Part shown: positions 43,009 to 52,043 of the stretch, piece after piece
Numbering within the stretch: position 1 is the stretch's first letter
Layout of the letters: each line of letters starts with the position of its first letter
Assembly (NCBI GenBank): GCA_965237485.1
Contig: CBDEFQ010000010.1
Span: 186,001 to 250,000 of the forward strand
DNA from: JAAELZ01 sp965237485
GTDB lineage: Bacteria > Pseudomonadota > Gammaproteobacteria > Arenicellales > Poriferihabitantaceae
Length of the DNA: 64,000 nt
Direction of reading: 5' to 3'
Notes under the pieces: model-generated
The model's input: the letters and a program-made list of their open reading frames with translations, nothing else
Told to the model about the DNA's origin: nothing
Databases searched by the model: none
Translations under genes and position numbers: made by a program

Positions 43009-45306
43009 CTATATGCTTATAAAGTCAATTGTTCGCCTTGAATGATCAAGAAGTTCTTCCTTATTAATATTCTTGGGTTGCCACGCCGGATTTGTATCGT
43101 GATGAAAGCCGTTAGCGTAATCCAAGAGCTTGCGAAGCTTCTTACGAACACCCGGCGATAGTATTGGATTTGCTGTATTTTCTCTTTTTTGGCAAATATC
43201 AAGAAACGGACCAAGTAGAGAGCCGGGCGGAAATATGCTCGGACAGGTAATACGGACATATGATTCTAATATTGGTCTTAATGCTAATGCTACAGAACGC
43301 TTGTCAGCCCCGTGACCATTTTTAATAAAATCACTGACCATTCGATGATTACGATCATGCTCGGTCATACTGTCTTGATCTACATTCCACTTGGATAATG
43401 TTGAAGTTGAACCGGAACGCGAAATCTCCATAGCAGAAACTAATGTTTTATCTGCGCTATCCCACAATCCGCATAGACAGGCTTTAGAGTGGGAAAGCAC
43501 TATCACCTGATCAACTTCACCCAACAAGGCTTTTATCTCCTGCCTCGTCGTCAGCGACCTATGATCATCCAAACTTGTCATGGGATCATCTATAACGACA
43601 ATCATACCTGCTCTGTTGGCGTTCAATTCTATTGAAGTAAAAAAGAATGCCAAGGCTAATGCGTTTCTATCTCCCGAACTTAATGTGGTTTTGAATGATG
43701 GCTGACCGGCCTGATTGCTTCTCAACGGAACAAGAGTATTTTCTATAAACACACTGTAACTGCAACTGGAACCTCCACGATTGTTCACAGAACTCACATT
43801 TTTCAAACGATATCCTGCATTAAACTTCACCAAATACCTGTTGATCCCGTCCTGATATTGAGGAAACACCTGCTCACGATATTGATCTAACGCAGCTCTA
43901 GCCTGATCCCGTTTTCCTTCCGTTGCCGTCTTAAGAGCCACTTCCGCAAGGTAATCATCGCAAAGAGTTGACACGGCATCGCTATGTCGTGATTTAACAG
44001 CCTTCAATCTATTCAGGTCGGCTTCAAGCGCGGCAATATTCGATCCCGAAGCACTTTTCTTACGACGCTCTATCCTTTCATTCACGGCTACCAAAGAATT
44101 GCTCAATTCATGAACGGCGTTTCTAGCAGTACGATATTTGTCAATCAGACCGAGGATTTCTTGATTAAGAGTAAATGCCTCAAGCGGTGATTCTTTCTTG
44201 GAATCTAACATCGCCTTAATAGCATCAAAGCATGACCGCCATAACCGAGTAACCAAAGCCGTATCCAGATCAATCTCAGGTATAGCAATAAACTCCGACC
44301 AAAACTGGCGGTTTTCGGTGATCGTACGAACATTGCGTTCAAATGCAGTCATAAGCTCGGCGCGATGATCTCTTTTCAAGCCTGATAGAGAAGTAGATAT
44401 TTCGTCTTTTAGCGTCAAATATTCCTGACTGAATATTGATTGATAGTGAGCAATAATCTCTGAGCCTGACAACTTTTGTTTGCAAAATGGACAATCACTC
44501 AAATCATTCTCTGTAACGACCTTCATGCCTGTGGCAACCCAACTTTCGCCCCCTTCACCCAAGCTGGCGATATGCTCTTTTACTTGCTCTGCGGACGCGG
44601 CCTCAATATCGGGAAGAGATTTTGCAAGTAGTGTGTTTAAGGCTTCCACATCAAAGTCAGGAAGGGATAAGGCAATGAACGAGTTCCTTTGCGCGATAAC
44701 TTCTGATTTTTTTGCAGCGGCTAAAGCCCTTTCTGCTTCTTGCAGAAGGTTGTCTATGTCCTCTATATCTTCTGGTATATCTTCTGGGGCGCAAAATACC
44801 TCAACGCTTAATCCGTAGCGCATTACCGCTGTAATACGCGCTCTTTTCTCTCTTATGGCTTGATTATGCTCTTCAATGTTCGCAACGATCTGTTGAAGAG
44901 TGGCATTCAGGTCAACACCTTCTGCGCCAATAATAAGTTCATGTAACTTCTGTCGATGCTCGGTATCTACGTCTATCCCTGAGTAAATATTATCTGCAAC
45001 AAATCTATCATCAAAAACCAGAATATTTACCTCGCTATCATCCCACGCGCCATTCTCAAACACTGCCGTATCGCCATTATTGATGGTGATTACTATGTGT
45101 GGACCGCCCTGACCACCAAGCCTCGTGCGTTCATTAATCGGTATTGGATTTTTGTCACCCAGAGAACGCAATATTGTGGCGAGCGTTGTTTTTCCTCCGC
45201 CATTCTCTGCATAAATCAGGGCGAGCCTATTTAGAGCAAGAGTTGCTCCTGCATCTACGGAATCGAACTTTCCGACATTTCTGATCAGGCTAAAATTATC
45301 TAGCAT
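43009..45306 (-). CDS. RloC/PrrC-like AAA ATPase with zinc-hook CxxC
   Basis: A 765-residue ABC/SMC-type ATPase of the AAA_13 family. Walker A is AENGGGKTT at residues 33-41. Long helical arms flank a CPFC (Cys272, Cys275) that resembles the zinc hook of Rad50 and RloC. The ABC signature LSSGDRNALALAFFF, Walker B IVVIDDPMTSLD and His switch VIVLSHSK follow. The C-terminal ~120 residues (LRPILESYVRITCP...DYANGFHHDTNP) are a separate helical domain with an N-x-x-HH motif, possibly a HEPN-like or other RNase. PrrC and RloC are tRNA nucleases held in check by a neighbouring restriction enzyme. Lying 15 bp after the Type ISP gene supports such a guard role, but nuclease activity here is inferred. 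Confidence 0.75.
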   Translation of the reverse strand: MLDNFSLIRNVGKFDSVDAGATLALNRLALIYAENGGGKTTLATILRSLGDKNPIPINERTRLGGQGGPHIVITINNGDTAVFENGAWDDSEVNILVFDDRFVADNIYSGIDVDTEHRQKLHELIIGAEGVDLNATLQQIVANIEEHNQAIREKRARITAVMRYGLSVEVFCAPEDIPEDIEDIDNLLQEAERALAAAKKSEVIAQRNSFIALSLPDFDVEALNTLLAKSLPDIEAASAEQVKEHIASLGEGGESWVATGMKVVTENDLSDCPFCKQKLSGSEIIAHYQSIFSQEYLTLKDEISTSLSGLKRDHRAELMTAFERNVRTITENRQFWSEFIAIPEIDLDTALVTRLWRSCFDAIKAMLDSKKESPLEAFTLNQEILGLIDKYRTARNAVHELSNSLVAVNERIERRKKSASGSNIAALEADLNRLKAVKSRHSDAVSTLCDDYLAEVALKTATEGKRDQARAALDQYREQVFPQYQDGINRYLVKFNAGYRLKNVSSVNNRGGSSCSYSVFIENTLVPLRSNQAGQPSFKTTLSSGDRNALALAFFFTSIELNANRAGMIVVIDDPMTSLDDHRSLTTRQEIKALLGEVDQVIVLSHSKACLCGLWDSADKTLVSAMEISRSGSTSTLSKWNVDQDSMTEHDRNHRMVSDFIKNGHGADKRSVALALRPILESYVRITCPSIFPPGSLLGPFLDICQKRENTANPILSPGVRKKLRKLLDYANGFHHDTNPAWQPKNINKEELLDHSRRTIDFISI

Positions 45307-45321
45307 TTAGATAACACTCCA

Positions 45322-48300
45322 CTAATTCGTATCAATATCAAGCGTTGGTAAAGACCGCACGACTTGCATTGTTTCCAGACTTACAGTGATCACGCGCTGG
45401 AATAATTCCAATGGGTATTTTGCATCGCCAACCGTTTCGGTAGCGTAAAGGTTGGCATCATTTACGATACCGCTTGTTTTGTCGGTTTTAATGCACTGCC
45501 GATCCATAACCCAGTCAAGGGCAGCTTTACCGTTTACGATGTAATCATATGCCTCAAGGGGAATACCTTTAATAGTGATATGGTCGTTATAAATGACGGT
45601 GGTTTTGTCTTTTTCTTTACCCGCCTTACCGAACTTCATTTTTGTAACGTAATAGTCTTTATCGGTTTTTGGCTTGCCTTCAATTGCAACGGGGTAAAGC
45701 TCTGCGCTTTCATACTCCACATGTAGTTCACCCAGCCTTCTACCCGCTTCATTAAACGCCCAAAAGTCCTTGGCCTTTTTTACGCATGGAATGCGCGGCA
45801 ATTGTTTGGACAGGTTGTTAGCATAGCGGGTGCGGTAGTTCTCGGAATGCAGCAAACCATAGATATAGTAAAAAATATCTTCTTTGCTGATCGTTTCTTT
45901 CGGATAGGCCGCCTGAAAATGTGCCAATCCCACATCGGTAAGCCCGTCTTTAACGGTGTAACCCGTTTCTGCTTCTGCCGATGCAAAAAGATCATCGCCC
46001 GAAGAAACGGCATTTTCTTCGTAAAGTTTTAGAGGAAAACATTGGCCGTTAAACATCATTTGAATATCGGGCAACGCATTAGCCATCATTGCAGAAAACC
46101 CTGCCCGTGCACCGATACCAGAAATCGAGATAACTCTATTTTTTAGTTTCGTATTTGGAAAAATGCGTGGCATTTGATATATACAATTATTGAAGTATCG
46201 ATTGTAGTAAGCCCACTGTTTACTGAATGGTCGATAGGCCGCTTGTACCAAACATTCTTTTTCAAACTGACGTTTTCTTCCCTTTTCGAGATCGGCAAGA
46301 ATTTCTCTTGTCCATTTAACTTTTGTAGGGTCTTTGTCTACAAAATCAATTGGCTTTCGATTGTCATCAGCACACTCGTATCTTTCAACTTCTTCGTTAT
46401 AGAAAGAAATCATTTTCTTCATGTTGTTAGCCAATGAATTTTTTGAAGCGTTATAGCACCATGGATCACGGTTAGTTTTTATGCCATTTGAATAATTCTC
46501 AAAAATCGTTTTCGCAACTTTATCCCTTTTATTCCCAAGTTGAATAAATAAGTCAAAACTATCGTCTCGCTGATTTAACCAATCATTATGCTTATCTGGT
46601 GTTATAGATTTCCAGTCATCCATTGCGGCAATGCCACTGATACTCTTGAAATCTGAAATAATAGAGAACTTTTCATATTGTGCCAGATAGTCACCAATAT
46701 CGTGAAAATGGATTTCCCCATGTTCTTTTGCATCCGGGTTTTTTATAAGCAAAGTTATTGCAATAGGTGTACGTGTACCTAGTCCAAATACATTATCTTT
46801 TTCCTTTCGGCGCAATTCTCCTGACGTACGAGCATTACCCCTTAAGTGGAACACATAAATACTGCTAAACTCATCAGCAAGGCATTTGCGCAATCCGTCT
46901 GTGGCATTGCCATCAATCCATCCTGCATTACTAACGTAGGCCAAAACACCGATGTCGCCGATGCGGTCACTACCCCAACGAATGGCGCGGATATAGCTAT
47001 CGTATAAAGCGTTCTTATTCGTTGCTGTTGAATGGGCTGCATATGTCGTTCTAATACTTTCATCCAGGGAGGGATAGGCAACATTGGCCGCATTGTCATT
47101 GCCACTTGATTGCCCCGATGAATAAGGCGGGTTGGTCATGATAACGCGAATATCCAGCTCTTTTTGCCGTGTACGGCGAGTGCTATTATCCACTAACAGT
47201 TCACTCACTAAATCGTCTTTTTCATAGAGCTGGAAAGTGTCGGTTAGACAGATACCCTCAAAGGGTTGATAGCCTCCACCGACCAGGCTGTGATAAACGG
47301 CTTCAATATTGATGGCAGCGATGTAATAAGCCAGCAAAATAATCTCATTGGCATGAATCTCGTTTTTATATTTATGCGGTAGCTGCTCTTTACTGATCAA
47401 ACCGCTTTGCAACATACGAGTAATAAACGTACCTGTCCCGATGAAGGGATCGATGATGTGCACTCCTTTGCTGCCCAAAGTCTGCCCGAACTCGGATTTC
47501 AGTACGTCATTCACGCTATGGATTATGAAATCCACGACCTCGACGGGGGTGTAAACAATGCCAAGGCGCTCTGTCATTCTCGGGAAAGCATTGCGAAAAA
47601 ACTTGTCGTAAAGCTCAACAACGATCTTTTGCTTGCCTTCCGCGTTATCAATCCCTTCCGCGCGCATTTGAACGCTGGCATAAAATTTGTCCAGCGTATC
47701 GGCTTCTTTTTCCAGTTTGTGTTCCTGCAATATATCCAGCACATGTTGCATGGCCTGTGAGACCGGATTATTGCTCGCAAAACTGTATTCTTTAAATAAG
47801 GCATCAAACACCGGCCTGGTGATTAAGTGCTGCGCCAACATTTCGATAACTTCATCATCGGTAATACTGTCATTAAGATCATCACGTAATTCTTTGGCAA
47901 AGGATTGGAACGCAGCCGCTTCTTTCTTGTTTTTTGAATTGGTAACAATTGTTGTGATACGTGTGATATGGGTTTTCGCGATTTTGGCGATATCCTTCGC
48001 CCAATCTTCCCAGTGATTACGATTACCGCACTTCTTTACCAGCTTTGCATAAAGAGCACGTTCAATTTCTCCAACTTCAAACTCTAATTCACGTTGCTGC
48101 TGACCTTGTGGTTTTTGCTCAGGTGTTCCAATGGAATGAGTGCCTTTACCGGCATCTTTGTTTTTTGTGCCGGTGGTCTTCTTGCCTTTGGGCTGGATTT
48201 TGTCTGTGATCGCAATCACTTCTATTTTGCGGTTATCTTTGCCGATCAAATCCAGCTTGTTAATCATCGCGTCAAAATGATCATCGTGCGAACGCAACGC

Positions 48301-50193
48301 TTGTAAAACTTCCCAGACGACCTTGTAAATCTTATTGTCATTAAGTGCTTTTGAGGGTTCCATTTCGGTAGGGATAACCACAGGCAAAATGACGTAACCG
48401 CGTTTCTTATTGGGTGCTTTACGCATGATGCGGCCTACTGATTGCACAACGTCAACTTGTGAATTACGCGGGGTCAGGAAAAGAACCGCATCAAGCGCAG
48501 GAACATCTACTCCTTCGGATAGACAGCGGACGTTACTTAAAATCCGACATGTGTCTTTGGGTGTTTCGTCTTTTAACCATTGGAGCTTTGATTCTTTTTC
48601 AGTGGCGTTCATGCTGCCGTCAACATGCGCCGCTTCACATACCAGCGTATTGTGATCGTCTTCCTGTTCTTGATAGGCTTCAACCACGGCCTGAAACAGG
48701 CTTGCTATATTCTTTGAGCTAACTTTGTGTGTCTTCTTGCCGGTGCTGGCTTCAATGACCTGACAAAAAGCCACGGCGCGTTGCATCGGGTCACTATCAT
48801 CAGCAAGACCGTCTTCCTGCTCTTGCTTGCTAAGCGCTTTCCAACACCCTACAATTTTGGCGGCATCGTCAACTTTTAACTGGTTATTCTCATCGGATAA
48901 CAGGCTTTGCAATCTTGTACTGATATGGGCTTCATCCACCGTCAGGACAATGACTTTGTAATCAACCAGTAAATCATGCTCTACCGCTTCGGAAAAAGTA
49001 ATGACGTGCAAATCTTTACCGTAAAGCGATTCATCATCCATTGAGCAAAGAGCAACATTGTCCTTTTCTGCTGTTGCCTGTGCGCTATCCCCATAAATAC
49101 GCGGGGTAGCCGTCATGTAAATTCGATTGTTTGCGCGAATGAAATCATTGTCGTGAACTTTAACGAATTTACTTTCCTCTTCGCCCTCAAAGGTCGCGCC
49201 CGTTGTGCGGTGTGCTTCATCGCAAATAATCAGATCAAAATCACCAAGACCGTGCTTTTTCTGCGCTTCGCAAATAACGGCAATGGAATGATAAGTAGAA
49301 AATACAACGCTCATATGCGCAGCGTCATGACGCTTGCCCATTGCACTGGCTAACGCTTTGGCATTGGTTGTCGCCGGATAACGAAGCTCGTGCATGAAGG
49401 TTTGCACAACATCATCGTCTTTCTTGCGTTTCTTGCCGATATCACTATCTGAGCAAACGGCAAAACTATGCAAAGGCATACCACTTTGTTGCGTCCATTC
49501 GGTAAGGGTCTGGGAAAGCAAAGACAAGCTCGGAACCAGGAATAAAACGCGCTTTCCGCTACCTGCCAGTTCCTCGGCGATTTTTAGACTGGTGAAGGTT
49601 TTTCCTGTCCCGCAAGCCATGATCATCTTGCCGCGACCTGCGTCTTTTATTCTATCCTTTACTTCCGTGAGTGCCTTTTCTTGGTGCGGTCTTAAGCCGT
49701 ACTTTTCTTTGAGAACAGGCTCTTGATCTGGCTGGAATTTTGACCAGTCTATCTGGCTGTTTTCTAAGTCATGCAGGTCTATTTTGGAAACTGGTGGCTG
49801 CTGTCCTTGCAGGGCATCCTCTGCGTTACTGCTCCAATTATTTGTAGTGGTGACAATAATGCGGTGGGTAAATGGCTTCTTGCCTGACGCGGTAAAGAAA
49901 CTGTCTATGTCTGATTTTTGAATACGATAATCTTCGGCGTAGAACTTGCTTTGGATGGCATGATATTCCTCAGTCCCATGGGTCTTTGCTACCAAATCAA
50001 TGCCGGTATCCTTACCGTCAATACCCTGTTCCTTTGCCCAATCCGCATACATCCAGACATCGCTATACAGGTCTTTATAGGTCGCCTCATGGCGCAAATA
50101 GGTCTCCGTCAGCTCTTCAAAATAAGTGCCTTTTTCTCTTTCGGTTACTGCGGCTTCTCGGAATGAAACCAGTCGCTTTTGAAGTGCTGTCAT
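45322..50193 (-). CDS. Type ISP-like restriction-modification protein (nuclease-helicase-methyltransferase)
   Basis: A 1623-residue single-chain enzyme. Residues ~1-130 are an Mrr-like nuclease with GIDLVA (Asp66) and QSK (Gln81, Lys83). Residues ~165-650 are an SF2 helicase/translocase with Walker A CGTGKT (194-199), DEAH (325-328), YMTATPR and QSVGRIMRK. Further on is an N6-adenine methyltransferase with motif I DPFIGTGTF (~914) and motif IV NPPY (~1019). The last ~400 residues are a likely target-recognition and coupler region. This order matches Type ISP enzymes such as LlaGI and LlaBIII, which recognise an asymmetric site, methylate one strand, and cut after translocation and collision. 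No separate hsdS is needed. It is the second gene of an operon with an HTH gene before it and the AAA and HD genes after it. Confidence 0.85.
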   Translation of the reverse strand: MTALQKRLVSFREAAVTEREKGTYFEELTETYLRHEATYKDLYSDVWMYADWAKEQGIDGKDTGIDLVAKTHGTEEYHAIQSKFYAEDYRIQKSDIDSFFTASGKKPFTHRIIVTTTNNWSSNAEDALQGQQPPVSKIDLHDLENSQIDWSKFQPDQEPVLKEKYGLRPHQEKALTEVKDRIKDAGRGKMIMACGTGKTFTSLKIAEELAGSGKRVLFLVPSLSLLSQTLTEWTQQSGMPLHSFAVCSDSDIGKKRKKDDDVVQTFMHELRYPATTNAKALASAMGKRHDAAHMSVVFSTYHSIAVICEAQKKHGLGDFDLIICDEAHRTTGATFEGEEESKFVKVHDNDFIRANNRIYMTATPRIYGDSAQATAEKDNVALCSMDDESLYGKDLHVITFSEAVEHDLLVDYKVIVLTVDEAHISTRLQSLLSDENNQLKVDDAAKIVGCWKALSKQEQEDGLADDSDPMQRAVAFCQVIEASTGKKTHKVSSKNIASLFQAVVEAYQEQEDDHNTLVCEAAHVDGSMNATEKESKLQWLKDETPKDTCRILSNVRCLSEGVDVPALDAVLFLTPRNSQVDVVQSVGRIMRKAPNKKRGYVILPVVIPTEMEPSKALNDNKIYKVVWEVLQALRSHDDHFDAMINKLDLIGKDNRKIEVIAITDKIQPKGKKTTGTKNKDAGKGTHSIGTPEQKPQGQQQRELEFEVGEIERALYAKLVKKCGNRNHWEDWAKDIAKIAKTHITRITTIVTNSKNKKEAAAFQSFAKELRDDLNDSITDDEVIEMLAQHLITRPVFDALFKEYSFASNNPVSQAMQHVLDILQEHKLEKEADTLDKFYASVQMRAEGIDNAEGKQKIVVELYDKFFRNAFPRMTERLGIVYTPVEVVDFIIHSVNDVLKSEFGQTLGSKGVHIIDPFIGTGTFITRMLQSGLISKEQLPHKYKNEIHANEIILLAYYIAAINIEAVYHSLVGGGYQPFEGICLTDTFQLYEKDDLVSELLVDNSTRRTRQKELDIRVIMTNPPYSSGQSSGNDNAANVAYPSLDESIRTTYAAHSTATNKNALYDSYIRAIRWGSDRIGDIGVLAYVSNAGWIDGNATDGLRKCLADEFSSIYVFHLRGNARTSGELRRKEKDNVFGLGTRTPIAITLLIKNPDAKEHGEIHFHDIGDYLAQYEKFSIISDFKSISGIAAMDDWKSITPDKHNDWLNQRDDSFDLFIQLGNKRDKVAKTIFENYSNGIKTNRDPWCYNASKNSLANNMKKMISFYNEEVERYECADDNRKPIDFVDKDPTKVKWTREILADLEKGRKRQFEKECLVQAAYRPFSKQWAYYNRYFNNCIYQMPRIFPNTKLKNRVISISGIGARAGFSAMMANALPDIQMMFNGQCFPLKLYEENAVSSGDDLFASAEAETGYTVKDGLTDVGLAHFQAAYPKETISKEDIFYYIYGLLHSENYRTRYANNLSKQLPRIPCVKKAKDFWAFNEAGRRLGELHVEYESAELYPVAIEGKPKTDKDYYVTKMKFGKAGKEKDKTTVIYNDHITIKGIPLEAYDYIVNGKAALDWVMDRQCIKTDKTSGIVNDANLYATETVGDAKYPLELFQRVITVSLETMQVVRSLPTLDIDTN

Positions 50194-50205
50194 TAAATCG
50201 TCCCG

Positions 50206-50379
50206 TTATTTTTTGTCATTCGATATTTGGTCCGCTATCCATTGTTCAATATCCGTTCGTTTGAAGCACCAACTACCCCCAGCTTTAAAGCCGGCAGTTT
50301 GCCTTCTGCGGCAAGACGGTATGCAGTCTTCTCATTCAATTTGAGATATTCCGCACCCTCTTTCAAGCCCTAATTTCAT
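50206..50379 (-). pseudogene. AlpA/excisionase-like helix-turn-helix regulator, frameshifted
   Basis: One frame reads GLKEGAEYLKLNEKTAYRLAAEGKLP and a second reads GFKAGGSWCFKRTDIEQWIADQ, ending in TAA at 50206-50208. Together they form a typical HTH_17 small protein, whose pattern is EAAEYL...YRLA-EGKLPGFK-GGSWRF...DI-W. One base is missing near 50291 (CTGCCGGC), and the 5' end also looks out of frame with ATG 50379. It precedes the Type ISP gene by 12 bp and was probably its regulator. Confidence 0.65.
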
Positions 50380-50420
50380 CACCCATTTCTTTATCCACTC
50401 AAATGACACATGAGAGAATA

Positions 50421-50491
50421 ATGGAAAATTACGGAATAGGCAATCAAGCACTGACAAACAGTTATCACCGTATTCAAGGACGCATCCTTGA
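50421..50491 (+). pseudogene. 5' fragment of an unidentified gene cut by IS256
   Basis: ATG with GAGAGA just upstream starts ENYGIGNQALTNSYHRIQGRI and runs into IS256 copy B at 50492, where a stop soon follows. Only about 24 native codons remain, and I do not recognise the family. It is divergent from the HTH gene. Confidence 0.3.
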
Positions 50492-50522
50492 GATTACGCA
50501 ACATTGGGTATGGACTTTTTGT

Positions 50523-51809
50523 CTAGCAAGTTGACTCATTGTCGTTCCACACGATATATCGATGATTAGCATTAGCCCATTCGTCGTCAATTTCAATCAG
50601 AATGGCACTGACTAATCGTAACCAAGCCTCTCGGTTAGGAAAGACTCTGACCAAGCGGGTTCGCCGCTTAAGTTCTTGTTGAACCGTCCGTTCAACCTAG
50701 ATAAATCAGTTAAACGCGGAAAAGACATGTAAGCAATTGAAGTGCATAGTGAAATCAAAAAAGTCGCGGTCACCTTATTGGTGATAAGGTTTTTTTTGAT
50801 TTTGCTAGGTGCATCAAGAGCTTGCATGGACTTTCGTGTTTTAACTGATTTATCTAGGTTCAATGCGGTTGGAGCTTCGCATTTTCTTTTGGTGTCTATC
50901 TGGCAAGGCAAACACATTTAACCCTTCAGGCACATTGTTTTCTAGCCACTGCGCCAAGTGAGCATGCTTTTCCTGGTACTGGCTCACAAGGACTTTTAGA
51001 TTAACCTGAGCAGCTGCCATATTGGGTGCATTCCAAACACTACGCAGCTCACCACCAATGCGCTGCTTGATCTTGTGATTGGGGGCATGATGCATTGCAT
51101 TCTGCGCCAGATGAAACTGGCAACGCTGCCAAGGTATACCTGGGAACACTGCCTTTCTAGCGGCTTTTAAGCCACTGTGATCATCACTGACAATAAACTC
51201 AATACCATGTATGCCCCGGTCAACCAAGCCTTTGAGGAACGCTCGCCAGTTAACCTCGGCTTCATTAAGTGCCATTGCCGTTCCTAATACGCAACGCCGT
51301 CCACAAGGCAATACACCCACCGCACTCAACACCGCCATATCAATCACTTGGTGGCCCTCACGCACCTTTTCATAACGCGCATCAAGGATTAGGTAAGAGA
51401 CTTTACCCAACGGACGATCACGCCAGACTTTTAACGCCTCATCCATGCTCTGGTTAGCCCGTGAGACCGGTGTAGAGGAGATGCTTTCAATACCCATGCT
51501 CTGCATGACTTTTTCGACTCGGCGCGTGCTAACGCCCGTCACGTACATTTCAGCAACGGTCAGCAGCATCGCACGTTGGCTGCGTAAGCCGCGTTCTAGC
51601 GATTGAGGGTAAAAAGGTTCATCAACGTGTTGAGCGGTCTTTGGGATACGCAGATTGAGCGTACCGGCTTGCGTATCGATACGCTTATCCTGGTAGCCAT
51701 GGGCAAACCCTGGCCGGTCTTGACTATGCTCATAGTGTGATGCGCCTGGAAACGGCTCTCTTTCAATCTTCATCGCCTCATTGAGCAGTGCGGTGAGCAC
51801 GGGGCGCAT
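50523..51809 (-). pseudogene. IS256-family transposase, interrupted by a MITE
   Basis: Nearly identical to the copy A transposase up to SSNRIE, where the MITE at 50696-50859 interrupts it. The remaining C-terminal codons (TVQQELKRRTRLVRVF onwards) follow on the other side. The catalytic Glu region is split off, so it is inactive. It also shares the CACACA-related frameshift before the ATG seen in copy A. Confidence 0.9.
50696..50859. repeat. 164-bp MITE with 19-bp perfect terminal inverted repeats
   Basis: Both ends are CCTAGATAAATCAGTTAAA in inverted orientation, with weaker similarity continuing ~25 bp further. It is flanked by a 5-bp duplication, TTCAA (50691-50695, 50860-50864). Removing the insert and one TTCAA restores the sequence of IS256 copy A exactly. 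The centre holds a hairpin, CCTTAT-TGGTG-ATAAGG, inside a larger A/T-rich stem. It encodes nothing and presumably moved using a transposase encoded elsewhere. Confidence 0.92.
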
Positions 51810-52043
51810 GGCATCGGGGCCTTCTGAGATGTGTGTTCCACTACTACGTCAAATACGTTATTGTTTGATTGGGTCATTTGGGTGTCTCCAGTATGTTAAT
51901 TGCTTAAAACAGGGAACGCACAAATGGCTCAACTTACAAGACACCAAGATAGAAAATTTGAATAAATCAAAAATTCGAAAAAATCCCCCCCTAGGGGGAA
52001 AAGGCCATACTGCTCTATCTAATATAAAAGTCCATACCTGAAG

